This document shows positions 52,501-62,800 of a DNA stretch of 64,000 bases, in pieces. The translations under genes and the position numbers were made by a program. The stretch is from Flavobacterium shii (GTDB taxonomy: Bacteria > Bacteroidota > Bacteroidia > Flavobacteriales > Flavobacteriaceae), in NCBI RefSeq assembly GCF_025847235.1, contig NZ_JAOZEW010000007.1, positions 1 to 64,000 on the forward strand. The letters are read 5' to 3'. Each line of letters starts with the position of its first letter. Position 1 is the stretch's first letter. The notes below the pieces were generated by a model. That model did no database searches. It was not told the origin of the DNA and was given only the letters and a program-made list of their open reading frames with translations.

Positions 52501-54116
52501 CGTCCTCCTGTATTTGTTGCATTCATGTATATGGTGTTATGGTATATTTTGTTATTGTTGTTCTCAATATAAATACCATGTCCTTTTGTATTGTAGTTAT
52601 AAGTATCATCGTTTATGGCAGATGTTCTTATATTGCTAATCATATTGTTGTATACAATATTGTTTGTACTATTGATATAAATTCCTGCACAATAGGTGTA
52701 ATCTCCTGTTGCATTGTAGACGTCTCGAATTATATTTTTATATATTAATCCATTACTTTTCCCATTGATTATTATTCCAGAATGTAATGTACCTGCTGCA
52801 TTAGTACTATTTTTTAGAAGCCCATCGATGGTGTTGCCAGAAACATCATAATCTTTTGCATTATTCAATGCTATACCTGCAAATGGTTTGTCTGCATCTG
52901 TTGTTCCGCCAATTATATTATTTTGGATTTTCCAATCACTTGAAAGAGAAGTGTTGTTTCCATTTAAGTAAATGGCTTGTCCTACTTTTGTAAAGGTAAC
53001 ATTCTTTATTGTGTTGTAGGAATTTGCAGCTTCAGCAGCACTTGAGACACTACTGTTTCCACCGGAAAATACACCAACAGATAAATCATCGTCCTTGTAA
53101 TATTGCTTTAAAATTAAGTTTTTAATTTCATTATTATTTGCACCATTTGCATTGTTTTCACTTGTAATCCAAATAACTGCTTTTTTTTGGTTAAGAGGGT
53201 TGTTATTGTATATAGTTAAGTCTTTACTGGAGGTATTGTTATTACTGCCATCAAAGATTATATTATCCGTACCGTTAAGTTTAAAAACGGTTGGTGTAGA
53301 ACTTGAAGTTGGAAAATTTGTAGATTCTATAGTTACTGTTTTTCCTATATTAGGTTTAAAAGTTACTTTATAAGAAGTATTTCCTGTATAAGAGTTGATA
53401 TTTATGGGAAAAATTTCATTTGTACCTCTATTATAATTAGTATTGTCAAGCAGAAAAATAACGTTTCCAGAAATGCCAACTTCATTTAATGCATTTACAG
53501 CAGAAGTAATTGTTGGAAAATTAGCCGATGTATTATTTCCTATTACATAGCTTCCACTCATAGGAGAAGGAACTTTATTTATTGTACCCGATACTTTTAA
53601 TAAGTTAGCGTTCATTAATTTCCAATCGCCTCCACCATTATAAGCATAGAATCGGATATATATGTTTTCACCGCCATCAACAGGGATGTTAAGTCCGGTA
53701 AGATTTCCATTAACAGGTGTGTTATTTATAGAAGCATTGGTTACTATGCCTAAATTGATAGGATTTGAAAAGTCGGCTTGCTTTGAGTACATGACTTGAT
53801 AAGAACTACTATTGCCCTTATAAGTGAATTGAATTTGATTAATAGTAGCCTTTCCATCTAAAATTTGGCCGACTACAATTTGAAAATATTTTGAAGTGTC
53901 AATAACATTTGCTTTTGGCCATCCTGTTCCGATAATCCCATCATACGAAGCTGTCGGGCCAGTCGCTAGACCTGAACCAGTGACATTAGTCGCAATAATA
54001 TAATTGTTAATTATTGTTGGAGTTAAATCTGTTGATCCAGTCCATTGAACAAAATCAACAATTTGTGTAAATCCCAAAGCGGGTAGAAATAAAAGTAAAA
54101 ATAAAATTCTTTTCAT
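49560..54116 (-). CDS. Giant T9SS-exported protein with beta-helix and PA14-like domains, 1518 aa
   Basis: A signal peptide (MKRILFLLLFLPALGFTQ) leads a multidomain surface protein. Residues about 20-180 are a beta-sandwich region. Residues about 190-690 look like a right-handed parallel beta-helix (many N-x-I-x-x-N-x-I repeats, for example YKNIIRDVYNATGDYTYCAG and IVYNNMISNIRTS). Residues about 710-830 are PA14-like (VRYKMKTTTVAGTYNITIGS, DDGARLYIDGVLVSGLNQWN). From about residue 995 follows a module shared with two other proteins here, then a type A T9SS sorting domain ending ITKKIIL. T9SS would move it across the outer membrane and attach it to the surface. The substrate or ligand of the beta-helix is unknown. 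It is the only gene on its transcript and faces away from recX. Confidence 0.88.
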   Translation of the reverse strand: MKRILFLLLFLPALGFTQIVDFVQWTGSTDLTPTIINNYIIATNVTGSGLATGPTASYDGIIGTGWPKANVIDTSKYFQIVVGQILDGKATINQIQFTYKGNSSSYQVMYSKQADFSNPINLGIVTNASINNTPVNGNLTGLNIPVDGGENIYIRFYAYNGGGDWKLMNANLLKVSGTINKVPSPMSGSYVIGNNTSANFPTITSAVNALNEVGISGNVIFLLDNTNYNRGTNEIFPININSYTGNTSYKVTFKPNIGKTVTIESTNFPTSSSTPTVFKLNGTDNIIFDGSNNNTSSKDLTIYNNNPLNQKKAVIWITSENNANGANNNEIKNLILKQYYKDDDLSVGVFSGGNSSVSSAAEAANSYNTIKNVTFTKVGQAIYLNGNNTSLSSDWKIQNNIIGGTTDADKPFAGIALNNAKDYDVSGNTIDGLLKNSTNAAGTLHSGIIINGKSNGLIYKNIIRDVYNATGDYTYCAGIYINSTNNIVYNNMISNIRTSAINDDTYNYNTKGHGIYIENNNNKIYHNTIYMNATNTGGRSSCIYIKSGNTLSVVDNILYNIQTQGTQYLILNEGNSAFTTIDYNDYYYTSANAKIGRFGFTDSTSLANWQTATGNQDSHSLNLQPTFLSGLYLNANNTTNKLLVGTSLAAVTTDIDGVTRTKPYMGAHELVSCSQGDQNTFGNNSWIGYVYNWTGSPAATDYIGYVTEPTLFDRNIGDGQVNGTTRFICGTPPSDKFFVRYKMKTTTVAGTYNITIGSDDGARLYIDGVLVSGLNQWNDHAYTSYAVQQTLTAGVHEFILEYYENAGSSRISFSYGQINTNMTLNQPYGDKVWNVYGYTTPNFALPASSFAGTYLDTNLNIDTTNFWNKAASPSAATSWQGAPVPIDNFTTSHKRKGFPCGRYNIQVANCDDDAEIYLNGTKIYTAGGNINAPTLINTSAYYQLDKNSEVEVRLKENAGDALLVINFIDVPYVYNGSTPPSGGSIIVNDNLALDSNIEVCSCTIAAGKKFTVNSDKLLVVNENITVGTGGKLIIKNNGSLVQTNDNATYTGAADSFEMERITKPVYLFDFTYWSSPLTIDSGFTLKKLSPNTLWDKYYYYNPTTGYVTNDNGTEVMIPGKGYLVRAPQDFSRDPSVKTLYTANFIGRPNNGINSLNVTTVGTYPTANLIGNPYPSALSADLFYAQNSTLIKGTFYFWTHNTRISSTPDANGIYNYSAADYISYNATGSTGTGDITNCTTCGSTKATGSIASGQGFFVEAKVSGSLTYNNAMRVKTLANNSEFSKPSKSQKQATATIEKNRVWLNLKNDEGQYNEMLLGYITGATNDKDDAYDGSSYASGTAIYSVLDNENLVIQGRALPFDETEIIPLGIITSTAGDYTIGIESLDGFFQNQRVFLTDKTTNTTTNLKNTRYSFKSEPGTFNDRFTLSFSQKTLGIDTPELAQNGIVIFNKNHQVQISSDEQNIESVVIYDILGKTIYKKDTINNITFSTGEIKFPNQVVIVKVKTENNLIITKKIIL

Positions 54117-54439
54117 AAAGTAGTATTAAATACGTGGTATTTTTGCTGTGCTTTTTTTATTTAACGCGCAAAAATACATCTACTTACGAAGTAAATTTGT
54201 TAATGGATTTTTATTTTTTTAAGTTTTCGATGAAATGTTAAAAAAACCGATAAAATACAATTTATAATTATTTTATGAGGTTTTTACTTATTATTTAACC
54301 TTGATTTTTATTGTTTTGGGAAAGTATTTATTAAAAGAATAATTACTTGTCAAAAAGAGTTTGATTTACTCGTTTAAAAAAGTTATTTGGAAGTAGTATC
54401 TGTTTATAAAGATGTAAAGATCTTTTTTTTCGATATAAT
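54117..54439. other. 323-bp gap: promoter of the giant T9SS gene, recX 3' side
   Basis: The gap is strongly AT-rich. It contains the minus-strand -7 box at 54169-54176 and no credible ORF. I see no clear hairpin terminator for recX in it. Confidence 0.5.
54169..54176 (-). promoter_or_regulatory. Putative -7 box for the 1518-aa protein gene
   Basis: The minus strand reads TATTTTTG, 52 bases before the start codon. No -33 TTG is seen. Confidence 0.45.
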
Positions 54440-54916
54440 TTATTTTGTAATTGCTTCAAGTTCCTTTACTTTTTCATATACCATGTTACTTTCATAGCCT
54501 CGACGTAGTATATAATCACAAAACTTCTTACGTTTTTTAAGCTGATTGTTTTCTTGTATGCTATCCCAGCATTTTTGGGCTAGTTGTTCAAAAGTATCTA
54601 GGTATTCTTCGGTACTGATTCCCGCAAGTGCAAGAGTAATATTGGTGGAAGTAATATTACGCATTTTGAGTTCGTTTACAATTCTAATTTTTCCCCATTT
54701 TTTTATTCGGTGTTTGCCTTGAGCAAAACTACAGGCAAAACGAGTCTCATTAAGAAAATTATCTGTAATGAGTTGTACCACAATAGTGTCTATTTCATCA
54801 GGAGTCATTTTTAAGCTATATAGTTTTGATACAACTTCGTCATGACAACGTTCTTGATAGGCACAAAAATGTTCTAATTTTTGCAAAGCTTCTTTAGGAG
54901 TACAAACTGATTTCAT
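54440..54916 (-). CDS. recX: Regulatory protein RecX
   Basis: RecX binds RecA filaments and limits their activity. The 158-aa all-helical protein begins with TPKEALQKLEHFCAYQERCH, the typical 'A-x-x-x-L-x-x-x-x-x-R-x-x-S/C' first RecX repeat. Later come ELKMRNITSTNITLALAGIS and FCDYILRRGYESNMVYEKVK, which match the family's three-helix repeats and its end (L-x-R-R-G-F/Y). No recA is adjacent, which is normal for Bacteroidota. The protein is basic at the middle (FAQGKHRIKKWGKIRIVNEL), as expected for RecA-DNA contact. It stands between two T9SS genes and is not linked to them in function. Upstream DNA has no clear promoter. Confidence 0.85.
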   Translation of the reverse strand: MKSVCTPKEALQKLEHFCAYQERCHDEVVSKLYSLKMTPDEIDTIVVQLITDNFLNETRFACSFAQGKHRIKKWGKIRIVNELKMRNITSTNITLALAGISTEEYLDTFEQLAQKCWDSIQENNQLKKRKKFCDYILRRGYESNMVYEKVKELEAITK

Positions 54917-55374
54917 TATTTTTTGATGATCTTATTATATAATAAACAAATGTAAAGCTTTAATTTTTTTTAAAACCCCTTTGATTTTGTACGGTGATAT
55001 AATAAATAATTGATTATTTAAATCTTCTATATGAATGAAATTATGTACAAACTTCATATTGTTGAAAAAATGAAGATTATAACTTATTGGAATATAATGT
55101 GTTAAATATGTGCAGGTAATGTAATTTTTAACGTTGTACTGCATAATAATATGAATAATATTACATACTCTTCCCGATTTTTTTGATTATATTTATGGGA
55201 ATGTTCTCAAGTAGCTTAAATTCAGTTAGTTGGAGCCTTTAACTTCTTTTGAGAAAAAGAACATATTATAGATTAATCTTCAGTCTAGCCATGTTATCTT
55301 TTTCAATACCACTCATATAATGCACAGAGAATTAATTGATGGATTTTTTTTATTATCATTAAAACCTATTTATT
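54917..55374. other. 458-bp AT-rich gap before the glycine-rich T9SS gene
   Basis: Divergent intergenic DNA serving recX and the 1241-aa gene. No coding frame is credible: the one long frame (about 69 codons, minus strand) is low complexity. No convincing TTG-N19-TAnnTTTG promoter is visible; a TATCTTTT near 55290 is one base off. Confidence 0.5.
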
Positions 55375-58300
55375 ATGAGACTAAAATTATCATTGTTATT
55401 CGTTTTTATTAGTTTTTATTCATGGTCACAAACTACAACTCCATTTGCAGCTAGTGGTACATTCAATGTGCCCGCGGGTGTGACTAGTATCACTGCTCAG
55501 GCTTGGGGTGGGGGTGGATCTGGTGGTGGCGCTGGTGGCGCCGGTTTACTTTTAGGTCGTGGAGCAGCAGGTGGAGGTGGTGGCGCTTATGTAAGTGCTG
55601 CACTTACAGTTACTCCTGGAGCGGCTTTGAGCGTGGTTGTTGCAGGTGCTACTCCTGGAACTATTATAGCAAATGGTACTGCCGGAGGTAGTTCTACCAT
55701 TACGGGTTTCGAAGCTTCATTTTTAGCAGTTGGAGGATCAGGAGGAGGAGCTAATGTAGGAACTACTCCTGGGGCTGCTGCTGGCGGTACAGTTGCTGCT
55801 TCAGCTGGAACGACTAAGACCGCTGGAGGAAATGGAGGGGCTGGTGCTTCGACACTATTATCGTTAGTTCTTAGTTCTGGAGCTGGTGGTGCGGGAGGAA
55901 ATTCTGGCGGCGCAGGAGGTGTTGGTATTTCAAGCTTACTTTTAGGAAATGGACCAGGAAATGCTGGTGCAGCCCCGGGTGGTGGTGGTGGTGGTGCTAT
56001 AAATTCGGCATTAGGTTCAGACCAAGTTGGAGGTACTGGTGCAGCAGGTCAAGTGTTAATTACTTATACCTGTCCAACATATAATATCACTGGAACAGCT
56101 GCAACAAATATATGTTCTTCAACTGGTAGTACATCTACAGTAACATTAACTTCAAGTGCTGTATTATTGCCAGTTGGTAATTATGTTGTAACTTATAATA
56201 GGAGTAGTCCAAGTGCTACTGGATTAACTGCAAACATGACAGTTAGTACTGCGGGAACAGGGACTTTTACAGCTGTAGGGTTAACTACTGTAGGCTCTAG
56301 TACGATAACAATTACAACGCTTGCTTCAGGAGCTTGTTCCTCTAGCATAAGCGCCACCAATACGGCTACAATTGTAGTTTCTCCTGCAACAGTTGGAGGA
56401 ACGATAAGTGGAGGAACTTCAATTTGTATAGGAAATACAAGTGGTTTGTTAACATTGTCTGGTAACACGGGATCGGTTGTTAAATGGCAATCTTCGGTAA
56501 GTCCATTTTCGACATGGTCGGATATAAGTAATACAAATACAACATATACTTCAGGGGCGCTATCAGTGACAACTCAATTTAGAGCTGTTATTCAAAGCGG
56601 AGTTTGTGTTCAAGTTGATTCTTCGCCAATAACTGTTACAGTAAATCCTTTACCAACTATAACGCTATCTGCAACTGCAACAACTGTTTGTTTTAGTTCC
56701 AGTACACAAAATACAACATTAAGTTATAGCGGGACTACTGGAACTCCAACAACTTATAGCATTGTTTGGAATTCATCTCCTGCAAATAGTTTTGCAGCGG
56801 TTACTAATGTGACTCTGCCTGTAAGTCCGATTACGATTGCTATACCTGCAGGGACTAGTGCAGGAACTTATACAGGTACACTAACGGTTACTAATGCTAA
56901 TGGTTGTATTAGTAGTCCTGGTTCTGTTTTTACTATAACGATAAACCCATTGTCGGCAGTTGTAGCATCGGCGTCAACGGTAAATGTTTGTTCTAGTGCT
57001 AGTGCACAAAATACTACATTGAGTTATAGTGGGGCTACAGCAAGTCCAACAACTTATAGTATAGTCTGGAATTCATCTCCGACGAATAGTTTTGTAGCAG
57101 TTACCAATGCTGCTTTGTCGGCAAGTCCCATCACAATTGCTGTTCCTGCTGGAGCCACTTCAGGCACATATACAGGAACGCTAACAGTGAGTAATGCAAA
57201 TAGTTGTGTAAGTAGCCCAGGGTCAGTCTTTACTGTAAATATAAATACTACTCCAACTGCTCCGGCAATAGGAACGATTACATTACTAACTTGTGCAATC
57301 CCAACAGGTAGTATTGCCTTAAGTGGGCTTCCATCGGGAGGGGTATTAACTCAATATCCGGGAGGAGCCAATGTGTCTTACACAGGTACTACAACTACAG
57401 TTTCCGGTCTTACTCCTAATACTTATACTTTTACGACAGGGAATGGAAATTGTACTTCTGCAGTTTCGGCCAATGCTGTTGTTCCTGGTTTGGTAACGAA
57501 TACATATACTACTGCTTGGTCAAATGGTACTCCGACTGTTGATCAGAATATTATTTTTGCGGGAAATTATTCTTCTTCAGGCGATGTAATAGGGTGTTCT
57601 TGTCAGGTAAATTCAGGGATTAGTGTCACAATAAATTCAGGCCATACGCTTACAATAGAAAATGGAGTTACGGTTTCTGGAGGAACCTTGGTATTTAATA
57701 ATAATGCCAGTTTGGATCAGGTTAATAATGTTGCTAATGTTGGGAGTATTACTTATAAAAGGAATTCAACTCCTATGAATGCCTTTGATTATACCTATTG
57801 GTCTTCTCCTGTAGCTGGGCAAGTTCTTAATGTTTTATCTCCTAATACTTTGCCAGATAAATATTTTTCTTATAGTAATGGTTGGGTAACAGAGTCGGGT
57901 GCTAATGCAATGTCAGTAGGAAAAGGATATATTATTAGGGTTCCTAAAGATGGTACAATTTGGGGGAATGGTGAAAATGTTGTTTATCCCTATTCTCAAC
58001 CAGTTCAATTTATCGGAGTTCCAAATAATGGCCCAATTACAGGAGAAACAGTAGCGATAAATGATATATATTTAATAGGGAATCCCTACCCGTCTGCGTT
58101 GAGTGCAGACAAATTTTTAGCTGCAAATAGTGCCATTTTAGGAGGAACCATTTATTTTTGGACTCATAACACACCAATAACTCAAAATGGTTCACAATAT
58201 CTCTATACTTCGAATGATTATGCCTCCTACAATGGAGTTGGTGGGACAAATACGCTTCCTGCGGCATCTGGAGGGGCTACGCCTTTAGGTGATATTGCTG

Positions 58301-59100
58301 CAGGGCAATCCTTTTTTGGGACAGGTATAGCAAGCGGTGTAATATCATTCACAAATGCAATGCGTGTTGCAGGTAATAATTCTCAGTTTTTTAAATTGAG
58401 TCAAGAGGCTAAAGTAGCTGCTAATGGCAAGAATCGATTATGGCTTAATTTGTCTAATGCAGAGGGAGCTTTTAAGCAAATTTTAATTGGCTATGTCGAA
58501 GGAGCAACCAATAATTATGACAATAATTTTGATGGATTATCAATGGACGGTAATCCTTACGTTGATTTTTATAGTATTAATAATGCCAATAAATTAGTAA
58601 TTCAAGGACGCGAGTTGCCATTTAAAGATACCGATGTAATACCATTAGGATATAAATCTACTATTACAGGTAATTTTACAATTGCAATAGATAAGGCAGA
58701 TGGATTACTTGGGAATCAGGCGGTTTTTCTAGAGGATAAGGTAATGGGATTAAAGTCTGATTTAAGGAATGGTGGATATACATTTAGTAGCGCAGTAGGG
58801 ACTTTTGATGATCGATTTGTGTTGAGTTATACAAATGTAACATTAGGAACGGGAGAATTAGACATACCAGAAAATACAGTTTTGATAGCGGTTAAAAACA
58901 AAGAAATAAGTGTTTCTGCAATTAATCAGGGAATTAATAAAGTATTTGTTTATGATGTATCTGGAAGTTTGCTTTACAGTAAAGATGCAATTTCTAATTC
59001 GGCATTTGTCATTGAGCATTTAAAATCAGGTAATCAGGTTTTGTTAGTAAAAGTGATTTTAGATAATAACCATGTCGAAACCAAGAAAGTTATTTTTTAG
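55375..59100 (+). CDS. Giant glycine-rich T9SS-exported protein, 1241 aa
   Basis: A signal peptide (MRLKLSLLFVFISFYSWSQ) is followed by a glycine-rich domain, residues about 40-230, with runs such as GGGGSGGGAGGAGLLLGRGA and PGGGGGGAINSALG. This is the layout of the poly-glycine region found in many secreted Bacteroidota proteins. Residues about 235-420 are Ig-like or similar beta units with conserved Cys pairs. Residues 423-622 are two tandem copies of a 100-aa unit (exact 300-bp period). From about residue 735 comes the module shared with the neighbouring giants, then a type A T9SS sorting domain ending ETKKVIF. It should be a cell-surface or released fibre or adhesin. Start ATG 55375 is the only good one. 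Monocistronic by spacing. Confidence 0.85.
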   Translation: MRLKLSLLFVFISFYSWSQTTTPFAASGTFNVPAGVTSITAQAWGGGGSGGGAGGAGLLLGRGAAGGGGGAYVSAALTVTPGAALSVVVAGATPGTIIANGTAGGSSTITGFEASFLAVGGSGGGANVGTTPGAAAGGTVAASAGTTKTAGGNGGAGASTLLSLVLSSGAGGAGGNSGGAGGVGISSLLLGNGPGNAGAAPGGGGGGAINSALGSDQVGGTGAAGQVLITYTCPTYNITGTAATNICSSTGSTSTVTLTSSAVLLPVGNYVVTYNRSSPSATGLTANMTVSTAGTGTFTAVGLTTVGSSTITITTLASGACSSSISATNTATIVVSPATVGGTISGGTSICIGNTSGLLTLSGNTGSVVKWQSSVSPFSTWSDISNTNTTYTSGALSVTTQFRAVIQSGVCVQVDSSPITVTVNPLPTITLSATATTVCFSSSTQNTTLSYSGTTGTPTTYSIVWNSSPANSFAAVTNVTLPVSPITIAIPAGTSAGTYTGTLTVTNANGCISSPGSVFTITINPLSAVVASASTVNVCSSASAQNTTLSYSGATASPTTYSIVWNSSPTNSFVAVTNAALSASPITIAVPAGATSGTYTGTLTVSNANSCVSSPGSVFTVNINTTPTAPAIGTITLLTCAIPTGSIALSGLPSGGVLTQYPGGANVSYTGTTTTVSGLTPNTYTFTTGNGNCTSAVSANAVVPGLVTNTYTTAWSNGTPTVDQNIIFAGNYSSSGDVIGCSCQVNSGISVTINSGHTLTIENGVTVSGGTLVFNNNASLDQVNNVANVGSITYKRNSTPMNAFDYTYWSSPVAGQVLNVLSPNTLPDKYFSYSNGWVTESGANAMSVGKGYIIRVPKDGTIWGNGENVVYPYSQPVQFIGVPNNGPITGETVAINDIYLIGNPYPSALSADKFLAANSAILGGTIYFWTHNTPITQNGSQYLYTSNDYASYNGVGGTNTLPAASGGATPLGDIAAGQSFFGTGIASGVISFTNAMRVAGNNSQFFKLSQEAKVAANGKNRLWLNLSNAEGAFKQILIGYVEGATNNYDNNFDGLSMDGNPYVDFYSINNANKLVIQGRELPFKDTDVIPLGYKSTITGNFTIAIDKADGLLGNQAVFLEDKVMGLKSDLRNGGYTFSSAVGTFDDRFVLSYTNVTLGTGELDIPENTVLIAVKNKEISVSAINQGINKVFVYDVSGSLLYSKDAISNSAFVIEHLKSGNQVLLVKVILDNNHVETKKVIF
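56641..57240 (+). repeat. Two tandem 300-bp coding repeats in the 1241-aa gene
   Basis: Unit 1 (56641-56940) and unit 2 (56941-57240) have an exact 300-base period. Shared encoded segments include NTTLSYSG, TTYSIVWNSSP, and AGT...GTYTGTLTV. Each unit ends in a GSVFT strand. Confidence 0.85.
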
Positions 59101-59124
59101 ACTATTAAAGCCGGAACTTAATTT

Positions 59125-59155
59125 AAAAGCCATTCTTTAAAGGATGGTTTTTTTA
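59125..59155 (+). terminator. Imperfect terminator after the 1241-aa gene
   Basis: AAGCCATTCTTT pairs imperfectly with AAAGGATGGTTT, followed by T residues. Confidence 0.6.
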
Positions 59156-59266
59156 TGGCTAAATATGATGTGTTGTAATAACTTTAATTTAAAAAAAGAT
59201 GTGGTAAAGGATTCCAAATTAGTTAATATTTTTTTTGGATAGAAGAGAAGCTAAGATTATAAATCG

Positions 59267-59296
59267 AAAACCATTTGGCGAAAGGCAAGTGGTTTT
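59267..59296 (+). terminator. Terminator-like hairpin matching the one at 63887
   Basis: AAAACCATTTG pairs with CAAGTGGTTTT (one G-T) around GCGAAAGG. The same arms and nearly the same loop occur at 63887-63920. Confidence 0.7.
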
Positions 59297-59415
59297 CTTT
59301 TTGGTATATTATTTATCTAATGAAATAAGTCTAATCGACTTGTTCTCTTTTGCTTAAGCTTGCAAGAAAGATTTTTACACTTTTAAATAGGTTTTTACTT
59401 CATAAAATATTTTTT

Positions 59416-59448
59416 ATCCGATTAAATATGTATTTAATCGGATTTTTG
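59416..59448 (+). terminator. Perfect 13-bp hairpin with T tract
   Basis: ATCCGATTAAATA-TG-TATTTAATCGGAT followed by TTTT. The transcript it would end is not identified. Confidence 0.7.
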
Positions 59449-59824
59449 TGCAATATGTCGAAAATGTATTTTCCAAAAAAAAAAAGCTTGTGAGAAGTTT
59501 TTTTTAGTGTTTTATTTGGTTCGAAATAGCTAAAACTCATATTGTTTATGAGTTAAAGTATTGGTTTACAGGGTTTTTATTTTGTTTGAAAATAAAAAAT
59601 ACAATTTAAAATCATCAGGTTGGATTTATTTTATACATAAAAGCTTACAATATGTTAAAAGTATTTTTTAAACTAGGGAAAAGTCATAAACAAAAAAACA
59701 ATAGCTATTGATTTTCTGCTTGTTATATAAATATATTAAGTAAAGAATTGTTAAATAAAGTTGCAGCAAAAGAATATTAGATTGCTATTAAAAATAGTAT
59801 AATATATAATTATAAATCCTACTT

Positions 59825-62800
59825 ATGAATAAAAAACTACTATTAAGTTTTGTATTATTTTTCACTTTTTTAATTAATTATGGGCAATCTGCTAGTAATT
59901 ATTGTTTTTCTGCGAGTACAGGGACATATAATGCTTTAACCGGTTCTACTAATGCAAATGGTATGCCGACAGCTTTAGGTACTGATGATGCAATTTCTAA
60001 CTCTATATCTTTACCTTTTACTTTTACATTTGGGGGAATTGGGTATAATCAGGTTAAAATATCGAGTAATGGATGGCTTACTTTTGGAGGAGCAACTGAT
60101 TCACAATATGATAATACATTAGCGAATGCTGAATCATCTAAGCCTATTTTATTTCCATTTTGGGATGATTTACGTTATAATGCCGTACCTAGGTATGTAA
60201 CATCTGGTACTACGCCTAATCGTATTTTTAAGGTAGAATGGTTACAACAATATTTTTACAGCGGAGGTACAGCTGGAGACGCAATAACATTTCAGGTTTG
60301 GCTTTATGAAGGTTCAAATAAAATTGATTATAGATATAGACGGGGATCAGTAAGTCCTGGAGTAATTTCAGCTTCTGTAGGAATTTATGACTCAAAGAGT
60401 GGTTATTTAACTTTAAATGACGCAGGAGCGAATCCAACAGCTCAAGCAGGTACATTTACAACTAATATTAATGTAAGACCAGCTACGGGGCAAATTTATA
60501 GTTTTTCTCCAAGTGCAACAACCTCAATTGGAACATATAACTTTTGTATTGATAGTAATAATACACAAACTACTGGAAACGTAAATGCGGGGCAATATGC
60601 CTTGGTAGATGTTATAAAAGGATATAAATATACATTTACAGTTGGAAATGTATTTACAGCTTTTAGTGAAAAATTGAATCTTTTAGATGCTTCAACAGAT
60701 TTAGATGTAGTACCTGCAGCTACTAATACCGGAGTAACAGGAACATCTATTGCTAATTGGATTGCTCCATTTTCGGGTCAGATAAAAGTTGTTTTATCTA
60801 CAGGAAGTTGTGCTAATAATGGAACTATTGGTACAGGAGGTATTACTCTTGTTTTAAATGCAATTGGTAACACACAGGATTCTCAAGCAGTAGCGGGGGC
60901 TGATACCTGGAGAGGACATATTTATAACTGGACTGGTTCTACACCTCCAGGAGGCGCTTCTCCTGCTGCACCAGCAGCAACTACACCATTTTCGACTGCA
61001 GAATATGCAGGGTATTATGATGAAAGTACAGAATCAATAACTCAAAATTTTGGAGGGGATGATGTTTGTTTTCCTGTTTTTTCAAATGGAGTACAAAGAG
61101 CAAGCATTCGTACAGAACAGTTTGCAGTTCGTTATAGGATGACTACAACAAAAACAGGTTGTTATTTAGTTAAAGTTAGAGCAGACGATGGGGTTCGTTT
61201 ATATGTAGATGGTGTAAAAGTTGTAGATCAATGGCAAGAACAATCACCTACAACTTACTCGAATGTATTAGTTAACCTTACTAATGGCAGTAATTTGATA
61301 CTAGATTACTATGAAAATAGCGGGGGGAATACGATAGAGTTCAGTATGACACCATTTTTGGCAAGTACTAATACAATTATAGCGCCAGCAGTAACAACTG
61401 TTTGTACAGGAGATGTTATTGCGGGACCTATCGATGGATCTGCTTATGCATATAATGGTGCGGGGGTGAATCCTACAATAAAATTTCAATGGCAATCTGC
61501 GCCTGACAATGCTGGTGTACCAGGCGCATGGTCTAATGTAACAACAGGTACAGGAATAACTGCTGAGGATTATACACCTGCAGCTATAACAGGTAATACA
61601 ACTACTAATATTACTTATTATAGACGTAATGTGTCAGCAGTAGCATCTAATGCTTCTAGTTGTAGTTTCGATAGTAACTATGTTTCTATAATTACAAAAC
61701 CTTCTTTGGTAATTAACACTCAACCAGCTGCTTTAACAATTTGTGAAGGTACAAATGGTTCATTTACTATTGGGACGCCGGCAGGTTTTACTTACCAATG
61801 GCAGTATTCGAGTTCAGCTACAGGTCCTTGGACAAATACAGATGGAAGACCTAATGTAACAGGACATAATACAGCGACATTATCATTAACATCTGCATCA
61901 GTAGGGTATAATGGAAATTATGTACGTTGTATCGTTTCCAGCGGAAGTTGCTCTACTACATCCAATGTCGTTTTGTTAACGGTATATCCATTACCAACAG
62001 CTCCAATTGTAGGAGCTATTACTGTGCCAACTTGCGCTGTTCCAAAAGGAAGTGTTGCTTTGAGTGGATTGCCAGGGGGAGGTTTTTCATGGGAAATAGA
62101 AACCAATCCGGTTACAGTTAAAACAACAGGAATAGGAACTAGTACTACTATTACTGGACTTGATCCAAATACATATACATTTACAGTAAAGCATCTTGGC
62201 TCAACATGTACATCACTAGCATCACTTTCTGCTGTGGTACCAGTTTTGGAAAGTAATATATGGAATGGGACAGCTTGGTCAAAAGTGTCTGTCCCTACAA
62301 TTAATGAAAATATTGTATTTGCGGGGAATTTCAACTCTACAGGAAATATAAATGGTTGCTCGTGTCAGGTAAATTCAGGTAGTGCTGTTGTGATAAATTC
62401 AGGGCATGTATTAACAATTACAAATGGAGTTGCAGTTTCTGGAGGTACATTAACATTTGAGAATAATGCAAGTTTGATGCAAACAAATAATGTTGCTAAT
62501 AGTGGTAATATTACTTATAAGCGAATTTCGACTCCAATGATAGCTTTTGATTATTCTTATTGGTCTTCTCCTGTAGATGGGCAATTATTACGTGTTTTAT
62601 CTCCAAATACATTGCCAGATAAATATCATTCATATAATAATGGATGGGTAGAGGAAAATGGAACAAATATGATGACCTTAGGAAAAGGGTATATTATAAG
62701 AGTACCAAATGCAGGGTCATGGGCTATTAATAATGAAAATGTAGTTTATCCTTATGCGCAACCAGTTAGCTTTTTTGGAGTGGCTAATAATGGACCAATA

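Larger units (their letters stand above)
59101..59824. other. 724-bp gap between two giant T9SS genes with three hairpins
   Basis: No credible ORF. It contains hairpins at 59125-59155, 59267-59296 and 59416-59448, the last two strongly terminator-like, and then about 375 bases of AT-rich leader. No consensus promoter for the downstream gene is visible. Confidence 0.6.

Noticed and set aside
54935..55144. 69-aa frame in the recX/T9SS gap
   Set aside because: Low-complexity AT-driven sequence without ribosome-binding or promoter support.
55740..56060. Possible simple-sequence or CRISPR-like repeat in GC-rich DNA
   Set aside because: The GGT/GGA-rich repetition is explained by codons for the glycine-rich domain; no regular repeat-spacer pattern is present.
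61918..62334. 138-aa open frame on the minus strand
   Set aside because: Antisense to the 1346-aa T9SS gene; composition is that of a shadow frame.
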